64,000 nucleotides of DNA from Porphyromonas macacae DSM 20710 = JCM 13914 (GTDB lineage: Bacteria; Bacteroidota; Bacteroidia; Bacteroidales; Porphyromonadaceae), in contig NZ_KB904124.1 in NCBI RefSeq assembly GCF_000379945.1, positions 422,282-486,281 of the forward strand, read 5' to 3'. The notes beneath the pieces are model-generated. The model was not told where the DNA came from. It saw nothing but the letters and a program-made list of their open reading frames with translations, and ran no database searches. Of this stretch, positions 1 through 9,547 are shown piece by piece (within the stretch, counting starts at the first letter, position 1; every line of letters starts with the position of its first letter). Both the position numbers and the translations under genes were made by a program.

Positions 1-1
1 G

Positions 2-775
2 ATACTGTCTGTGACGGCTTTAATCCTGATGCTGGTATCGCTGAGACGTCAACTGCGCAAGCGTACGAACCAGCTATTGCGCTCGGAGCAGGCTTTTTTC
101 GGCATGGTGCACGATCTGAAGACGCCGCTGGCGGCAGCGTATGCCGATCTGCGTCACCTGAGCGAGACGGAAACGGATTTGGATAAGGCCCTGGCATTGG
201 AAGACAGTGCGGAGCGCATCAACCTGATTAGCGATAAGGTCAAGCGTTTGCTCAAATTGCCCAGATTGCTTCAGGATGGGAAGATTTCCGACGCTCAGGA
301 GTTCAATTTGCTGTCTCTGCTCGTTCCCGTGGAATCGGAACTGGAAGTCAGTTATCCCGAAAAGCACATCGAATTCGTTCATGCCGTATCCCCGGAGTTG
401 GTTATCAAAGCCCCCAAAGAAGAGGTAGAGGCACTGATGCGTATTCTCATGGAGAATGCCGTAAAATACAGTGGAGAGGAGCCGGTGGTTACCCTGTCGG
501 TTCATGATCCTGCCGGTCAATGCGCGGTGCTGGTTCAGGACAACGGCCCCGGATTGGGTATCGAAACGAATAACTATTGGATAAGGCTGACGGCCGGAAC
601 CATGCCCCGTGAGGTGAGTGGAAACGGTATAGGACTTCTGTATGCCATAAGGCTGGCAGAAGATATGAAAGCAGTGCTGATGTGTAAAAGTACACAACAG
701 GGAACTTCCATGGCTTTAGTACTCAAACCTCAGCAACGCAAAAAACGGCTTCGGGATATATGGACAAGACAATAA
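2..775 (+). CDS. Sensor histidine kinase, 5'-truncated by the window edge
   Basis: Kinase half of a membrane-bound two-component sensor. The reading frame is open to the left edge, so the N-terminal sensor part lies outside the window; the first possible start inside is a GTG at 11, and residues below count from it. The first ~10 residues look like the end of a membrane helix. The H-box is FGMVHDLKTPL with the phospho-accepting His at about residue 34. An N-box (ENAVKY, ~149), G1 (DNGPGLG, 177-183) and G2 (GNGIGL, 204-209) follow, forming a HATPase_c ATP-binding domain with a short ATP lid. The 3' end overlaps the response regulator gene by 16 bp, so the two are translationally coupled partners. 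The signal sensed cannot be inferred. Confidence 0.88.
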   Translation: MLSVTALILMLVSLRRQLRKRTNQLLRSEQAFFGMVHDLKTPLAAAYADLRHLSETETDLDKALALEDSAERINLISDKVKRLLKLPRLLQDGKISDAQEFNLLSLLVPVESELEVSYPEKHIEFVHAVSPELVIKAPKEEVEALMRILMENAVKYSGEEPVVTLSVHDPAGQCAVLVQDNGPGLGIETNNYWIRLTAGTMPREVSGNGIGLLYAIRLAEDMKAVLMCKSTQQGTSMALVLKPQQRKKRLRDIWTRQ

Positions 776-1476
776 AAATATTGATCGTAGACGACGATGT
801 AGTTTTGGTGAAAACGCTTTGCAAGCAACTTTGCGAAGCAGGAATGAGTACGTATGGTTTGAATGATCCGGTTCTGATATTGGATGCCATAGAGCGGGTT
901 CGACCCAATCTGCTTTTTCTGGACATAGACCTGAACGGACAGAGCGGCATCGAGATATGCCGGAGGGTGAAGGAGCATTCGCCGGAATTGCCTTTGATTT
1001 TTATATCCAGTCAGTTGAGCCCCGAAATAAAAACCGCAGCTATCGAGGCCGGAGGTCTGGCATACGTGGATAAACCTCTTACCGCTCATTTGCTGGCAGC
1101 TTATGCCCGCAGGTATGCAGCAGAATGGGGAGAGAAACCGGAGGAAAAGGCGGGTGATACGAACCGGGTAACTATGGGAGCCATAGAGATCGATTTTCGA
1201 GAGCGCTTACTGCTTTTTCCCGATGGGTCGATGCGAGACTTAAGCCCTATGCAGACGACCGTATTGCGTTATTTAACCGCACATGCCGGAGAAACGGTAA
1301 GTAAAGAAGATCTTTCTTACGAAGTATGGCGTAGCCGTGATATGATTAAGAGCCGGGAGCAGAGTTTGCATAATACGATTCATCGCTTACGGGTAATGCT
1401 TTCCGTCGAACCCGCATTAACAATTACCAATGTGCGCGGATACGGTTATATTCTGGAAACACCTGTAAAAATTTAG
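760..1476 (+). CDS. OmpR-family response regulator transcription factor
   Basis: 238-residue DNA-binding response regulator. The receiver domain covers about residues 5-118, with acidic residues D11-D13, phospho-acceptor D55 (in LLFLD) and the conserved Lys K105 (VDKP). A winged-helix output domain follows at ~135-235, ending in the typical RGYGYIL wing. It overlaps the preceding histidine kinase gene by 16 bp, so the pair form a cognate two-component system. The target genes are unknown; fhs follows 116 bp downstream in the same direction, but nothing in the sequence ties it to this regulator. Confidence 0.9.
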   Translation: MDKTIKILIVDDDVVLVKTLCKQLCEAGMSTYGLNDPVLILDAIERVRPNLLFLDIDLNGQSGIEICRRVKEHSPELPLIFISSQLSPEIKTAAIEAGGLAYVDKPLTAHLLAAYARRYAAEWGEKPEEKAGDTNRVTMGAIEIDFRERLLLFPDGSMRDLSPMQTTVLRYLTAHAGETVSKEDLSYEVWRSRDMIKSREQSLHNTIHRLRVMLSVEPALTITNVRGYGYILETPVKI

Positions 1477-1592
1477 TTCTTCTTTTATCCATTAAAGTGC
1501 TGGCAAACAAGGCAAAAACCGGTTGATTTTGAACTTATTCGAGGCTAAAATGATTATAGAAGAAAACGTATTAACCTTTAATTATTTATCGA

Positions 1593-3260
1593 ATGAAATC
1601 GGATATCGAAATAGCCAGAGGCGTAACTCTAAAACCCATCGAAGAGGTGGCAGCTACCATCGGCATTCCCGAGCAGGCTTTGGAACATTACGGGCATCAT
1701 ATTGCGAAAGTGCCATTGGAACAACTCAAAAATAAAAAACAAAAAGGCAAACTGATTTTAGTTACGGCTATCACGCCTACGAAAACGGGTGTGGGAAAGA
1801 CCACTGTTTCCGTGGGCTTGTCGTTGGGGCTTAACCGCATTGGAAAGAAGGCCATCGTGGCTTTGCGCGAACCCTCTCTGGGGCCCTGTTTCGGTATGAA
1901 AGGAGGAGCTGCCGGAGGCGGATACGCACAGGTGTTGCCGATGGAAAATATAAACTTGCACTTCACGGGAGATTTCCATGCGGTCACGTCGGCGCACAAC
2001 ATGATCACTGCTTTGCTGGATAACTATATGTATCAGAATCGTAACAACCTTCAGCGCAATCTTTCCGAGGTTACCTGGAAACGCGTGCTGGATGTGAACG
2101 ACCGCTCTCTGAGAAATGTTGTCTCAGGGTTAGGTGGCAGAGTAAATGGTATAACCTGCGAGACCGGTTTCGATATCACTCCTGCCTCGGAGATTATGGC
2201 TATTCTCTGTTTGGCTAACGATATGGATGACCTGAAGAGACGTATTGAAAACGTTGTATTGGGCTATACTGTAAAAGGAGCTCCGTTTACCGTTAAGGAT
2301 CTGGGTGTGGCCGGAGCTATTACCGTATTGCTGAAAGATGCCATTAAACCCAATTTAGTGCAAACAACAGAGAATACGCCTGCTTTTGTACATGGCGGTC
2401 CGTTTGCCAACATTGCACATGGCGCAAACTCTGTTCTTGCTACGAAAATGGCGCTTGCCTATGGTGAATATGTCGTTACCGAAGCGGGTTTCGGTGCAGA
2501 TCTGGGTGCCGAGAAGTTTTTCAATATCAAGAGCCGTATGGCCGGTCTCAATCCCGATCTGACTGTTTTGGTTGTAACCGTAGGCGGTTTGAAACTCAAC
2601 GGAGGTACGCGGGAGGAAGATCTTAAGCAGCCTGATGTGAATGGTCTGCGCCGTGGTTTGAAGAATCTGGACAGACATGTAGCCAATTTGCAGAAGTTCG
2701 GACAAACGGTGATAGTGGCTTTCAACCGTTTTACTTCGGATACATCTCAGGAGATTTCAGTTATTGCAGATCACTGTAAAGAGTTGGGTATCGGTTTTGC
2801 CATCAATAATGCTTTTGCCGAGGGTGGTCCGGGTGCGGAGGAGCTGGCGCATCTGGTTGTCGATACGATTGAGAAGAACCCGTCTAAACCGCTGAAGTTC
2901 ACTTATGATTTGAATGACTCGATCGAAGTGAAAGCGAATAAGGTGGCTAAGGAAATTTACGATGCCGGCTGCGTTACGTTTACGACCGGAGCGAAGAAAA
3001 AACTGAAAGATATCGAAGCCATGGGGTTGGGCCATTTGCCTATCTGTATCGCTAAAACGCAATACTCGTTTACACAGGATCCGAAAGCCGTTGGAGACCT
3101 CCATGGTTTCGAACTTGAGGTTTCCGATGTCGTTATCAATGCCGGAGCCGAAATGATTGTACTGATTATGGGGTCTATTATGCGTATGCCGGGTTTGCCT
3201 AAACATCCTTCTGCTTTGGGTATTGATATTGTAGACGGGCAAATCGAAGGTTTGAGTTAA
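1593..3260 (+). CDS. fhs: Formate-tetrahydrofolate ligase
   Basis: Makes 10-formyltetrahydrofolate from formate, THF and ATP in cytoplasmic one-carbon metabolism. The 555-residue length is normal for the family. The P-loop is [11 protein letters not shown] at residues 61-71, followed by the family signatures [19 protein letters not shown] and [13 protein letters not shown]. The ATG at 1593 gives the typical N-terminus (MKSDIEIAR...). A longer reading frame beginning near 1523 in another phase is not coding. The gene appears to be transcribed alone; the downstream gap holds an inverted-repeat element. Confidence 0.97.
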   Translation: MKSDIEIARGVTLKPIEEVAATIGIPEQALEHYGHHIAKVPLEQLKNKKQKGKLILVTAITPTKTGVGKTTVSVGLSLGLNRIGKKAIVALREPSLGPCFGMKGGAAGGGYAQVLPMENINLHFTGDFHAVTSAHNMITALLDNYMYQNRNNLQRNLSEVTWKRVLDVNDRSLRNVVSGLGGRVNGITCETGFDITPASEIMAILCLANDMDDLKRRIENVVLGYTVKGAPFTVKDLGVAGAITVLLKDAIKPNLVQTTENTPAFVHGGPFANIAHGANSVLATKMALAYGEYVVTEAGFGADLGAEKFFNIKSRMAGLNPDLTVLVVTVGGLKLNGGTREEDLKQPDVNGLRRGLKNLDRHVANLQKFGQTVIVAFNRFTSDTSQEISVIADHCKELGIGFAINNAFAEGGPGAEELAHLVVDTIEKNPSKPLKFTYDLNDSIEVKANKVAKEIYDAGCVTFTTGAKKKLKDIEAMGLGHLPICIAKTQYSFTQDPKAVGDLHGFELEVSDVVINAGAEMIVLIMGSIMRMPGLPKHPSALGIDIVDGQIEGLS

Positions 3261-3301
3261 GCAATTTTCTGTAAAGTTTTGTTTCGACACACTGTTAAAA
3301 G

Positions 3302-3478
3302 AAAGGAGCTGTGTCAAAACATGGAATTGGGAGAAATCTCCTTTCATATCCATAGTTACCGCCCTTTCTAACCCAATAAAACAATCGCTATCATTGAGTT
3401 TTCAGCTCTTTGATAGCGATTGTTCTTTACAAATGACAGTTGATTTAGGGAGAATGGAGTTTTGACACACCCCCTTTT
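3302..3478. repeat. MITE-like inverted-repeat element
   Basis: A ~177-bp intergenic element bounded by imperfect inverted repeats. The left arm is AAAGGAGCTGTGTCAAAAC (3302-3320). The right arm (3460-3478) reads AAAGGGGGTGTGTCAAAAC on the minus strand, 17 of 19 identical. Inside is a perfect 14-bp stem, AACAATCGCTATCA (3380-3393) with TGATAGCGATTGTT (3411-3424), loop 17 nt. The same GCTGTGTCAAAA core occurs in hairpins at 24061 and 46155. It contains no open reading frame. It may be a non-autonomous transposable element, and the hairpins may also stop transcription between the convergent fhs and yqeY genes. Confidence 0.6.
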
Positions 3479-3508
3479 TGTTGAAGTGAATTTTTTGCTG
3501 TGAAAACT

Positions 3509-3961
3509 CTAAGCGTTAAGCAGTTCTTTCACAACCTCGCTGATCAGTTTACCTTCGGCTTTTCCCGCCAGTTCTTTTTGGGCGGCACCGATAACACGCC
3601 CCATTTGTTTAGCATCGGAAACGCCGAGTTTTTCAATCAAAGTCTTGATGATGGGCATTAACTCTTCGCGGGAAAGCTGTTTGGGCAGATAGGCCGACAG
3701 AGCTTCGGCTTCGGCCAACTCGGCTTCCGCCATTTCAGGTCTGTTGTTCTCTTTGAAAATAGCAGCCGATTCGTGTCGCTGCTTCACCATTTTCTGAATG
3801 ATTTTCAGTGCCTGTTCATCGCTTAGTTCGCCGCTTGCTCCTTTGGCGGTTTTGGCTTCCAGAAATTCTTTCTTTACTCCGCGCAGCGCTTCGAGACGCA
3901 CTTTGTCCCGTGCCAGCATGGCTTCTTTGATGCCATTGCTGATTTCGTCAAATAAAGACAT
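3509..3961 (-). CDS. GatB/YqeY-domain protein
   Basis: 150-residue protein that is essentially one GatB/YqeY domain, a helical fold shared with the tRNA-binding tail of the amidotransferase subunit GatB. It begins MSLFDEISNGIKEAML and carries the family pattern ELSDEQALKIIQKMVKQRHESA and YLPKQLS. Free-standing YqeY proteins are widespread but their function is not established; a tRNA-related role is usually supposed. It lies 41 bp downstream of ftsZ on the same strand and is probably the last gene of the murC-ftsQ-ftsA-ftsZ transcription unit, an arrangement I recall from other Bacteroidales. Confidence 0.88.
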   Translation of the reverse strand: MSLFDEISNGIKEAMLARDKVRLEALRGVKKEFLEAKTAKGASGELSDEQALKIIQKMVKQRHESAAIFKENNRPEMAEAELAEAEALSAYLPKQLSREELMPIIKTLIEKLGVSDAKQMGRVIGAAQKELAGKAEGKLISEVVKELLNA

Positions 3962-4002
3962 ATATTTTTCCCTTTCTTTTGGTTTGTTCTTAAATCAGGT
4001 TC

Positions 4003-5385
4003 TTAAAACTTAATGGTCTGATAGGAGTTTCCCGGGCTGCTTTCCGATCTGCCGTTCCGCGAGCCTGTATCCATGGCATTTCCGCCCGTCGTTCCCGGGA
4101 ACTTACCCGCATTTGCTGCTTTGCGGCTTCTCACTTCTTCTATCGGCTTGTTATTGCGGTTCAGCGTAGGCGTCTCTTCCATGATGCCGATGATGTCCTC
4201 ATCATCCAGCTCGCTGATCTTGAGCAGAGTCGGTTTGAATATTTTACGTTCCAGATTGTCCGTACCGTAGTAGTCGCTGATCAGTTCGTTCTCCTCTTTG
4301 ATACGGGAAATATCATCGTTGTTAGAGCTTAATGTGTTGATGAGGTTGTTATCCTTGTCCGTAGAGGATGAACTCTGGATGCTCTTCGTGGTCGTATCGA
4401 GGTCGAAGCCCGAGGCCAAAACCGTAACCGCCACTTTTTGTCCAAGACTGTCGTCCGTACTCAATCCCCAGATATTGTCGAATCCGGTCTCGATTTTATT
4501 TGTAAACTCGTTGATCGGATCAAGCTCTTCGGTGATAAGCGGCGCTTCGTTAGACTGGTAGATATTGATCAGCACCTTACGTGCTTTGTAGATATTGTTG
4601 TTATTCAGCAACGGAGAGTTCAGCGCTTCGTCTATAGCCTTCTGCATACGGTTTTCTCCTTCTCCGTAGCCGGTGCTGATGATGGCCACTCCTCCGTTCT
4701 TCAGCGTTGTTTTAACGTCCTCGAAGTCCAGGTTTATCCGTCCCGGGCGGGTAATCATGTCGGAGATGCCGCGTGCCGCATTGGTCAATGTTTCGTCTGC
4801 CTTGTCGAACGCGTTATCCAGTCTTAAATCCTGATAAATGTTGCGCAGCCGTTCGTTATTGACCACCAGCAGGGCATCCACGTTTTCGCGCATCTCTTTG
4901 ACGCCTCGCAATGCCTGCAAAATCTTATTACGTCCTTCAAAGAGAAAGGGAATGGTGATGATGCCCACAGTGAGCAGCCCCGCATCCATGGCTATTCGTC
5001 CGATAACGGGTGCTGCACCTGTACCTGTGCCACCACCCATACCGGCTGTGAGGAATACCATTTGCGTGCCGTCCGAAGTCAGGGCTTCCTTGATTTCTTC
5101 TCGGCTCGATTCGGCCGCTTCCTGTGCTCGTTCGGGGCGGTTGCCCGCACCTAATCCGCGGGTGATGTCAGGACCCAGAACCAGTTGGTTGGGCACTTTA
5201 CTCTTGCGTAAAGCCTGCATATCGGTGTTGCATAGCAGAAAAGTCACATCCTTGACTGATCCGCCGGCAAACATGGTTTCCACGGCATTACCGCCGCCAC
5301 CCCCTACACCAACGACTTTGATGATGGGTTTCATCTCGGATTGGTCGTAGTCGAAATCTAATAATTTGTTGTTGTCGTCTTGCAT
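4003..5385 (-). CDS. ftsZ: Cell division protein FtsZ
   Basis: Tubulin-like GTPase that forms the cytokinetic Z-ring. The protein is 460 residues. The GTP-binding start is VVGVGGGGGNAVETM (24-38), the tubulin signature GGGTGTG is at 117-123, and the T7-loop region follows after NNERLRNIYQDLRLDNAFDKAD. The globular GTPase domain ends at about residue 325. A long, poorly conserved linker (325-445) rich in Asp, Asn and Ser follows, with a short conserved-looking tail ending in TIKF. The long linker explains the length compared with the ~380-residue FtsZ of E. coli. It lies 15 bp downstream of ftsA, so the two are co-transcribed. Confidence 0.98.
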   Translation of the reverse strand: MQDDNNKLLDFDYDQSEMKPIIKVVGVGGGGGNAVETMFAGGSVKDVTFLLCNTDMQALRKSKVPNQLVLGPDITRGLGAGNRPERAQEAAESSREEIKEALTSDGTQMVFLTAGMGGGTGTGAAPVIGRIAMDAGLLTVGIITIPFLFEGRNKILQALRGVKEMRENVDALLVVNNERLRNIYQDLRLDNAFDKADETLTNAARGISDMITRPGRINLDFEDVKTTLKNGGVAIISTGYGEGENRMQKAIDEALNSPLLNNNNIYKARKVLINIYQSNEAPLITEELDPINEFTNKIETGFDNIWGLSTDDSLGQKVAVTVLASGFDLDTTTKSIQSSSSTDKDNNLINTLSSNNDDISRIKEENELISDYYGTDNLERKIFKPTLLKISELDDEDIIGIMEETPTLNRNNKPIEEVRSRKAANAGKFPGTTGGNAMDTGSRNGRSESSPGNSYQTIKF

Positions 5386-5400
5386 AGTCCGGAAATGTGT

Positions 5401-6897
5401 TTATCTGTTATCTTCCTCATCTTCATCGGCATTGAAGAGATCCGAAAGTCTATTGCCGAAATTGCGCAGTCCTTTTGCAAAGGTCAGAGCGCTGCGGTGT
5501 CTGGGTCTTGCTTCTTCTTTATCTTCTTCGTCCGTTTTTTCGAATCTCTGCCTTTCTGTTTGCTTGGGCTGCTGCGGTTTTTGGGGATGGCCGTTTTCAT
5601 TCTCAACCGTAACGGTTATTACTTTGTCCGTATTGTTAAGATCCAGACTGTCCGTCTCCTCCTCCATCGTTGCTTTGGCGTCCTTTTCGTCGTAGTCGGC
5701 TTCATTGTACAGCTCGCTTAGCGATTTCTCCTTGTAGTTGACGCAGTTTTTCTCTGCCATGGCAAGCAGTGCAATGGCTGTCAGATACCGATCGCTTTCG
5801 TTTTTACGGAGGATGTCGCTCGTTTCATCGACAAGATCTCTGCGTATGGATGCATACCTGAACGGATCGAAATACTCTCTTAGCTGTTGTATATAACCGT
5901 CTATTTTGATAGCCCCGCCCGTCATGATGAGTCCGGCGCCCAGTTTTTCTTCGTAGCCCGACTCTTTGATCAGGTTGATATAGTTGTAAGTGATTTCATT
6001 CATTCGTGCAGCCACCAGTTGATTGATGTCCTGCTGTCTGATTTTTCGCTCCGTCATCTGGTCTGCCGAACTGATGGTTACGATGCGGTCCCGTATACCT
6101 TCAAGCATCATGGAGCTGTTGGAAATTTTCAATGCCTCGGCATCCGGCTCCACAAGCCTCAGACTGGTCAGGTCGCGTGTTACGTTTTGCCCGCCGAAAG
6201 GCAATACATATAAAGCTGCCAGCAATCTGTTGTTGTAGATCGAAACCGTTGTGCAGCCGCCGCCCATATTGACGAATGCACAGCCGAGTGTGCGCTCCTC
6301 ATTGCTCAGTACGGCTCTGGCTTCTGCAATCGGCGAAATCAGGATACCTGCCAGTTCCAGTTTCAGATGATTTTCAATAACGGTGTGTATGTTTGTTATG
6401 ATATTCTTGCGCACGGTAATGACCTGAAAGCAAACCTCGATACGTGAGCAGCGGATACCTTGCGGGTTCGTTTCGGGGCGTCCGTCCACATAGTATAAGG
6501 GGTCTGTTACCATGACTACCGAAGCACCCTCGAAGTTTATGTTGTTAGCCTTTTCTCGTAGCTGCTCCAGATGATCCTGCGTGATGATTTCGCCTTCTTC
6601 TCCCAAGTCCATTTCTGTGGTGAAGGATCTGGATATCATGGATTGGCATCCCAGCCCTACGTATACCGATTTGATAGTCGTCTGTTCGTCCAAACGGCTG
6701 TTCAGGCTCTCGATTATTCTGCGCAACATCGTTGCCGTAGCATCGATGTTATAAATATAGCCATGGCGTATGCACCCCATAGACCGCTCCGTGTGTACTG
6801 CCACCGGGATAACGTGCCCGTCCGGCAGTTTGCTGCCCACAAGTCCTACGGTATAAGTGCTGCCCAAATCTATAACAACATACAATTCCTCTTTCAC
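5401..6897 (-). CDS. ftsA: Cell division protein FtsA
   Basis: Actin-like membrane anchor for FtsZ, 498 residues. The phosphate-1 motif is VIDLGSTYTVGLVG near residue 8 and the phosphate-2 motif is FVNMGGGCTTVSIY around 206-219; the adenosine motif follows with GLIMTGGA. After the actin fold there is a ~70-residue charged extension rich in Asp, Glu, Gln and Pro. The protein then ends in FAKGLRNFGNRLSDLF, which fits the amphipathic membrane-targeting helix of FtsA, followed by an acidic tail. The stretch between fold and helix is longer than in E. coli FtsA. The gene lies between ftsQ (29 bp) and ftsZ (15 bp) in the division cluster. Confidence 0.96.
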   Translation of the reverse strand: MKEELYVVIDLGSTYTVGLVGSKLPDGHVIPVAVHTERSMGCIRHGYIYNIDATATMLRRIIESLNSRLDEQTTIKSVYVGLGCQSMISRSFTTEMDLGEEGEIITQDHLEQLREKANNINFEGASVVMVTDPLYYVDGRPETNPQGIRCSRIEVCFQVITVRKNIITNIHTVIENHLKLELAGILISPIAEARAVLSNEERTLGCAFVNMGGGCTTVSIYNNRLLAALYVLPFGGQNVTRDLTSLRLVEPDAEALKISNSSMMLEGIRDRIVTISSADQMTERKIRQQDINQLVAARMNEITYNYINLIKESGYEEKLGAGLIMTGGAIKIDGYIQQLREYFDPFRYASIRRDLVDETSDILRKNESDRYLTAIALLAMAEKNCVNYKEKSLSELYNEADYDEKDAKATMEEETDSLDLNNTDKVITVTVENENGHPQKPQQPKQTERQRFEKTDEEDKEEARPRHRSALTFAKGLRNFGNRLSDLFNADEDEEDNR

Positions 6898-6926
6898 TGG
6901 CTCAATATTTTAAGATTATTGTTTTT

Positions 6927-7700
6927 TTACTCCTTCGGCGAACCGATATGGGCCGGTGAGCCGTCAACCGATTTCGCTATGACCTGTCCGTTAAACTCCA
7001 AATTTAGCGATTTATATGCTTCCCATCCGACCCGGGGGATAACTTCGTCGCAGAAAGCGCGCAGGTTGTGCAGTTTGGTTCTCCATTTGGGTGTCGTTCC
7101 CATGATAATTTGCATTGTTCCCAACCTTGGCGTCAGAATGATGTTGCCATCCTTCCGAACATACACTTGTGTGAAAAAATTTTGCCAGTAACTGTCATTC
7201 TTGATGATTTTGATCAAGTCGTAAACAGCTCCCAAAGCATAGTCCCTCTCCACATGGCCGGTTACCAGCGGCACCTCTACGGCATAGCGCGGATTGCACG
7301 GGATAATCCCTCTGTCTGTGGAGATGTAGTAAACCGAATCTCCTGCCTGTACGATAAACATAGGGGATTTCTGCTCTATTTGCAACACCAGGCTTTTGGA
7401 TACCGGAGAGAGATAGACCTGCGTATTGCTGAAAAGCGGATTTTTCCGCAAATTCTCTTCCACTTCGTAGATGTTTATCGTGCCTAACTCTTTACCCGGC
7501 AAGTCGAATTTCATCAGTTCCAACTCTTTTCGCACATCTTCCCGGGTCATGAAAGCAATCTGTCCGGATTTGCTGATCATCTCCACATCCACCCCGGAAC
7601 ATTTGCCCGAAGGCCGATGCCGGAGTGCGAAGTAGATCACTACGGACAAATATGCCAGCAGAAGGAAAAAGCCGATGATGTATAATATCTTTTTTATCAT
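6927..7700 (-). CDS. ftsQ: Cell division protein FtsQ (POTRA-domain)
   Basis: 257-residue bitopic membrane protein of the divisome. It has a short cytoplasmic start (MIKK), one transmembrane helix at about residues 5-26 (ILYIIGFFLLLAYLSVVIYF) and a periplasmic domain. The first part of that domain (VDVEMISKSGQIAFMTREDVRKEL and NIYEVEENLRKNPLF) fits the POTRA-like FtsQ fold. Sequence conservation in this family is low, so position between murC (12 bp upstream) and ftsA is the main support. The role in other bacteria is linking early and late divisome proteins through FtsB and FtsL. Confidence 0.88.
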   Translation of the reverse strand: MIKKILYIIGFFLLLAYLSVVIYFALRHRPSGKCSGVDVEMISKSGQIAFMTREDVRKELELMKFDLPGKELGTINIYEVEENLRKNPLFSNTQVYLSPVSKSLVLQIEQKSPMFIVQAGDSVYYISTDRGIIPCNPRYAVEVPLVTGHVERDYALGAVYDLIKIIKNDSYWQNFFTQVYVRKDGNIILTPRLGTMQIIMGTTPKWRTKLHNLRAFCDEVIPRVGWEAYKSLNLEFNGQVIAKSVDGSPAHIGSPKE

Positions 7701-7712
7701 GGGACTTCGTTT

Positions 7713-9095
7713 TTACTTTATGTTTTCCATCAGCAATTCCTTTACCGGCAAGACGAGACGATCTATGTTGCCTGCGCCCAGCATGATGATAATCCGTGGC
7801 AACTCTTTCAGGTGCCGGCTTAAAAATACGGTTAACTCTTCCCGGGGCAAAACCGCCATCGGCTTAAGGCTCATGTGGTCTGCGATCAACTGTGAGGTCA
7901 CTCCCGGCATCGGCTCCTCGCGTGCCGGATAAATGTCTATCAGGATGGTTTGGTCTATCAGGTCGAGTGCCGATGCGAATTCACGATAGAAGTCTGCCGT
8001 GCGGCTGTACAGGTGTGGTTGGAAGATGCCTAAGATACGTTCGTTGGGGTACAGTTTGCGCACGGAGTTTAGCGAAGCCTGCAGTTCTTCGGGGTGATGC
8101 GCATAGTCGTCGATGAGTACGAATCGCTCCGTGTTCAACACGCGGTCGAACCGTCTGTGGCTACCGGCGAAAGACGCGATCCCCGATTGCAGCTCTTGTA
8201 TGTTCACCCCGTTCAGATATGCCGCTGCCATCGCTGCCGTTGCATTCTCCACATTAATATAGAGCGGTACACCCAATTTGACAGCCAGCGGCGTACCGTT
8301 GTCGTCCGGATAATGCCAGCGGAAAGTCAGCTCGCCGTTTTCGGTGTCTATGTCCGTTGCATAGAAATCAGCCGGTTCATTCACCGCATAGGTCAGTGAG
8401 GTCACGCCCGGCTTTGTCCTGGGCGAAATAGCGATGCCTTTCTTCATGATCAGGTATCCGCCCGGCCGGATGAGGGCTGTAAAATGCTCGAAAGCCTCGC
8501 GGTACGCTTTGGGTGTACCGTAGATATCCAGATGATCCGGGTCGGCAGCCGTTATGATGGCCAGTGCCGGGGTCAGATGGTGAAAAGAGCGATCGAATTC
8601 ATCCGCCTCCACGACCACCAGATCGCTCTTCTCCGAAAGCAGCAGATTCGTTTTGTAGTTATTGGCGATGCCGCCCAGAAAAGCATTGCAGTCCACATGG
8701 CTTTGTTTGAGCAGATGGGCAAGTATGGTGCTCGTTGTGGTTTTGCCGTGTGTGCCGGCTATGCAGAGCGCTTTTTCCATGCGTGTGATATCCCCTAAAA
8801 TTTCAGCCCTCTTGACCACACGGTAGCCCTGTTCGATGAAGTACCGCAGTTGAGGGTGCGAAGAGGGCACCGCAGGCGTATAAACCACCGTGGTTTCTTC
8901 TCGTTTGGGAATTTGCGGTACGATAGCATCCACGGCATCATCGAATGTTACTTGAATGCCTTCGGAAATTAACGCTTCTATCAAAGGGCTTGGTGTAAGA
9001 TCGTATCCGGAAACCCGGTAGCCTTTGGCATGAAAATAGCGAGCCAAAGCACTCATACCGATTCCTCCGATACCAATAAAATATACTTGCTTCAT
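7713..9095 (-). CDS. murC: UDP-N-acetylmuramate-L-alanine ligase
   Basis: Adds L-Ala to UDP-MurNAc, the first amino acid of the peptidoglycan stem peptide; ATP-dependent and cytoplasmic. The protein is 460 residues, normal for MurC. An N-terminal Rossmann motif GIGGIGMSALA (8-18) binds the UDP substrate. The Mur-ligase P-loop GTHGKTT is at 114-120. The central VVVEADEFDRSF motif and C-terminal DDYAHHPEEL are also present. It is the first gene of the murC-ftsQ-ftsA-ftsZ-yqeY run visible here. A perfect TAnnTTTG promoter element lies just upstream, so this segment can be transcribed on its own; the usual murG/ftsW neighbours are absent on this side. Confidence 0.97.
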   Translation of the reverse strand: MKQVYFIGIGGIGMSALARYFHAKGYRVSGYDLTPSPLIEALISEGIQVTFDDAVDAIVPQIPKREETTVVYTPAVPSSHPQLRYFIEQGYRVVKRAEILGDITRMEKALCIAGTHGKTTTSTILAHLLKQSHVDCNAFLGGIANNYKTNLLLSEKSDLVVVEADEFDRSFHHLTPALAIITAADPDHLDIYGTPKAYREAFEHFTALIRPGGYLIMKKGIAISPRTKPGVTSLTYAVNEPADFYATDIDTENGELTFRWHYPDDNGTPLAVKLGVPLYINVENATAAMAAAYLNGVNIQELQSGIASFAGSHRRFDRVLNTERFVLIDDYAHHPEELQASLNSVRKLYPNERILGIFQPHLYSRTADFYREFASALDLIDQTILIDIYPAREEPMPGVTSQLIADHMSLKPMAVLPREELTVFLSRHLKELPRIIIMLGAGNIDRLVLPVKELLMENIK

Positions 9096-9115
9096 GAGGC
9101 TTTTTTGTTTCGAAA

Positions 9116-9123
9116 CAAAGATA
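9116..9123 (-). promoter_or_regulatory. Predicted -7 element for murC
   Basis: On the minus strand this reads TATCTTTG, a perfect match to the Bacteroidota -7 consensus TAnnTTTG. A start of transcription about 6 bases downstream would leave a ~15-nt leader before the murC ATG. No clear TTTG -33 element is seen at the usual spacing. Confidence 0.45.
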
Positions 9124-9251
9124 ACAAACTTGCTTGTTAAAGTTTGATACTATTGCACTTAAATATATAAAACCACCCTTTGCGTTCCTTATGATTTTTC
9201 ATTAAAACTTAAAAACAGTTGTTTGGTAATTCAGGATGCGCCGGGCAAAGG

Positions 9252-9340
9252 CTGAAAATCCGTAGCGCTACGGATTTTTGACGAAGTTAACTTGGATTTT
9301 TATTCTTTGCCTGAAGAATTTTCAACCGTCAGGCAGAGAA
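9252..9340 (-). repeat. Palindromic intergenic repeat, family A, copy 1
   Basis: Contains a 24-bp perfect palindrome (9255-9278) centred on TAGCGCTA, then an AAGTTAACTTGGA module, then a module TTCTTTGCCTGAAGAATTTT, and ends with CCGTCAGGCAGAGAA. Read on the minus strand, the modules come in the same order as in the copy at 26022-26123. A third, rearranged copy is at 45254-45315. No coding potential. Probably a mobile or REP-like intergenic element; the family was not identified. Confidence 0.7.
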
Positions 9341-9491
9341 ATTCAATGATTTCTAAGATGCTGTGGCAGAGTGCTTTTTCAAACTGAGAAAATTGTCCGT
9401 TCCACTTGTTTTTATATTTCGGTTTGGATTATTAAAGACGGTCTTTTTCCGATAATACCGGGCTCTCGGGCTGAGGGCGACGCAAAAGAAT

Positions 9492-9499
9492 TATATTTG
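9492..9499 (+). promoter_or_regulatory. Predicted -7 element for holB
   Basis: TATATTTG, a perfect TAnnTTTG match, 48 bases before the holB start codon. The -33 position is GC-rich and lacks TTTG, so strength is uncertain. Confidence 0.4.
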
Positions 9500-9547
9500 T
9501 GAAGCCATAATAATGTGTTACTATAAAACATTTTTCCTCTCACTACG

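Larger units (their letters stand above)
9096..9547. other. Divergent intergenic region murC/holB
   Basis: 452-bp gap between the divergent murC and holB genes. It holds a -7 element for each gene and a copy of the palindromic repeat family (9252-9340), each listed separately. I see no convincing open reading frame or RNA gene in the rest. Confidence 0.7.
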
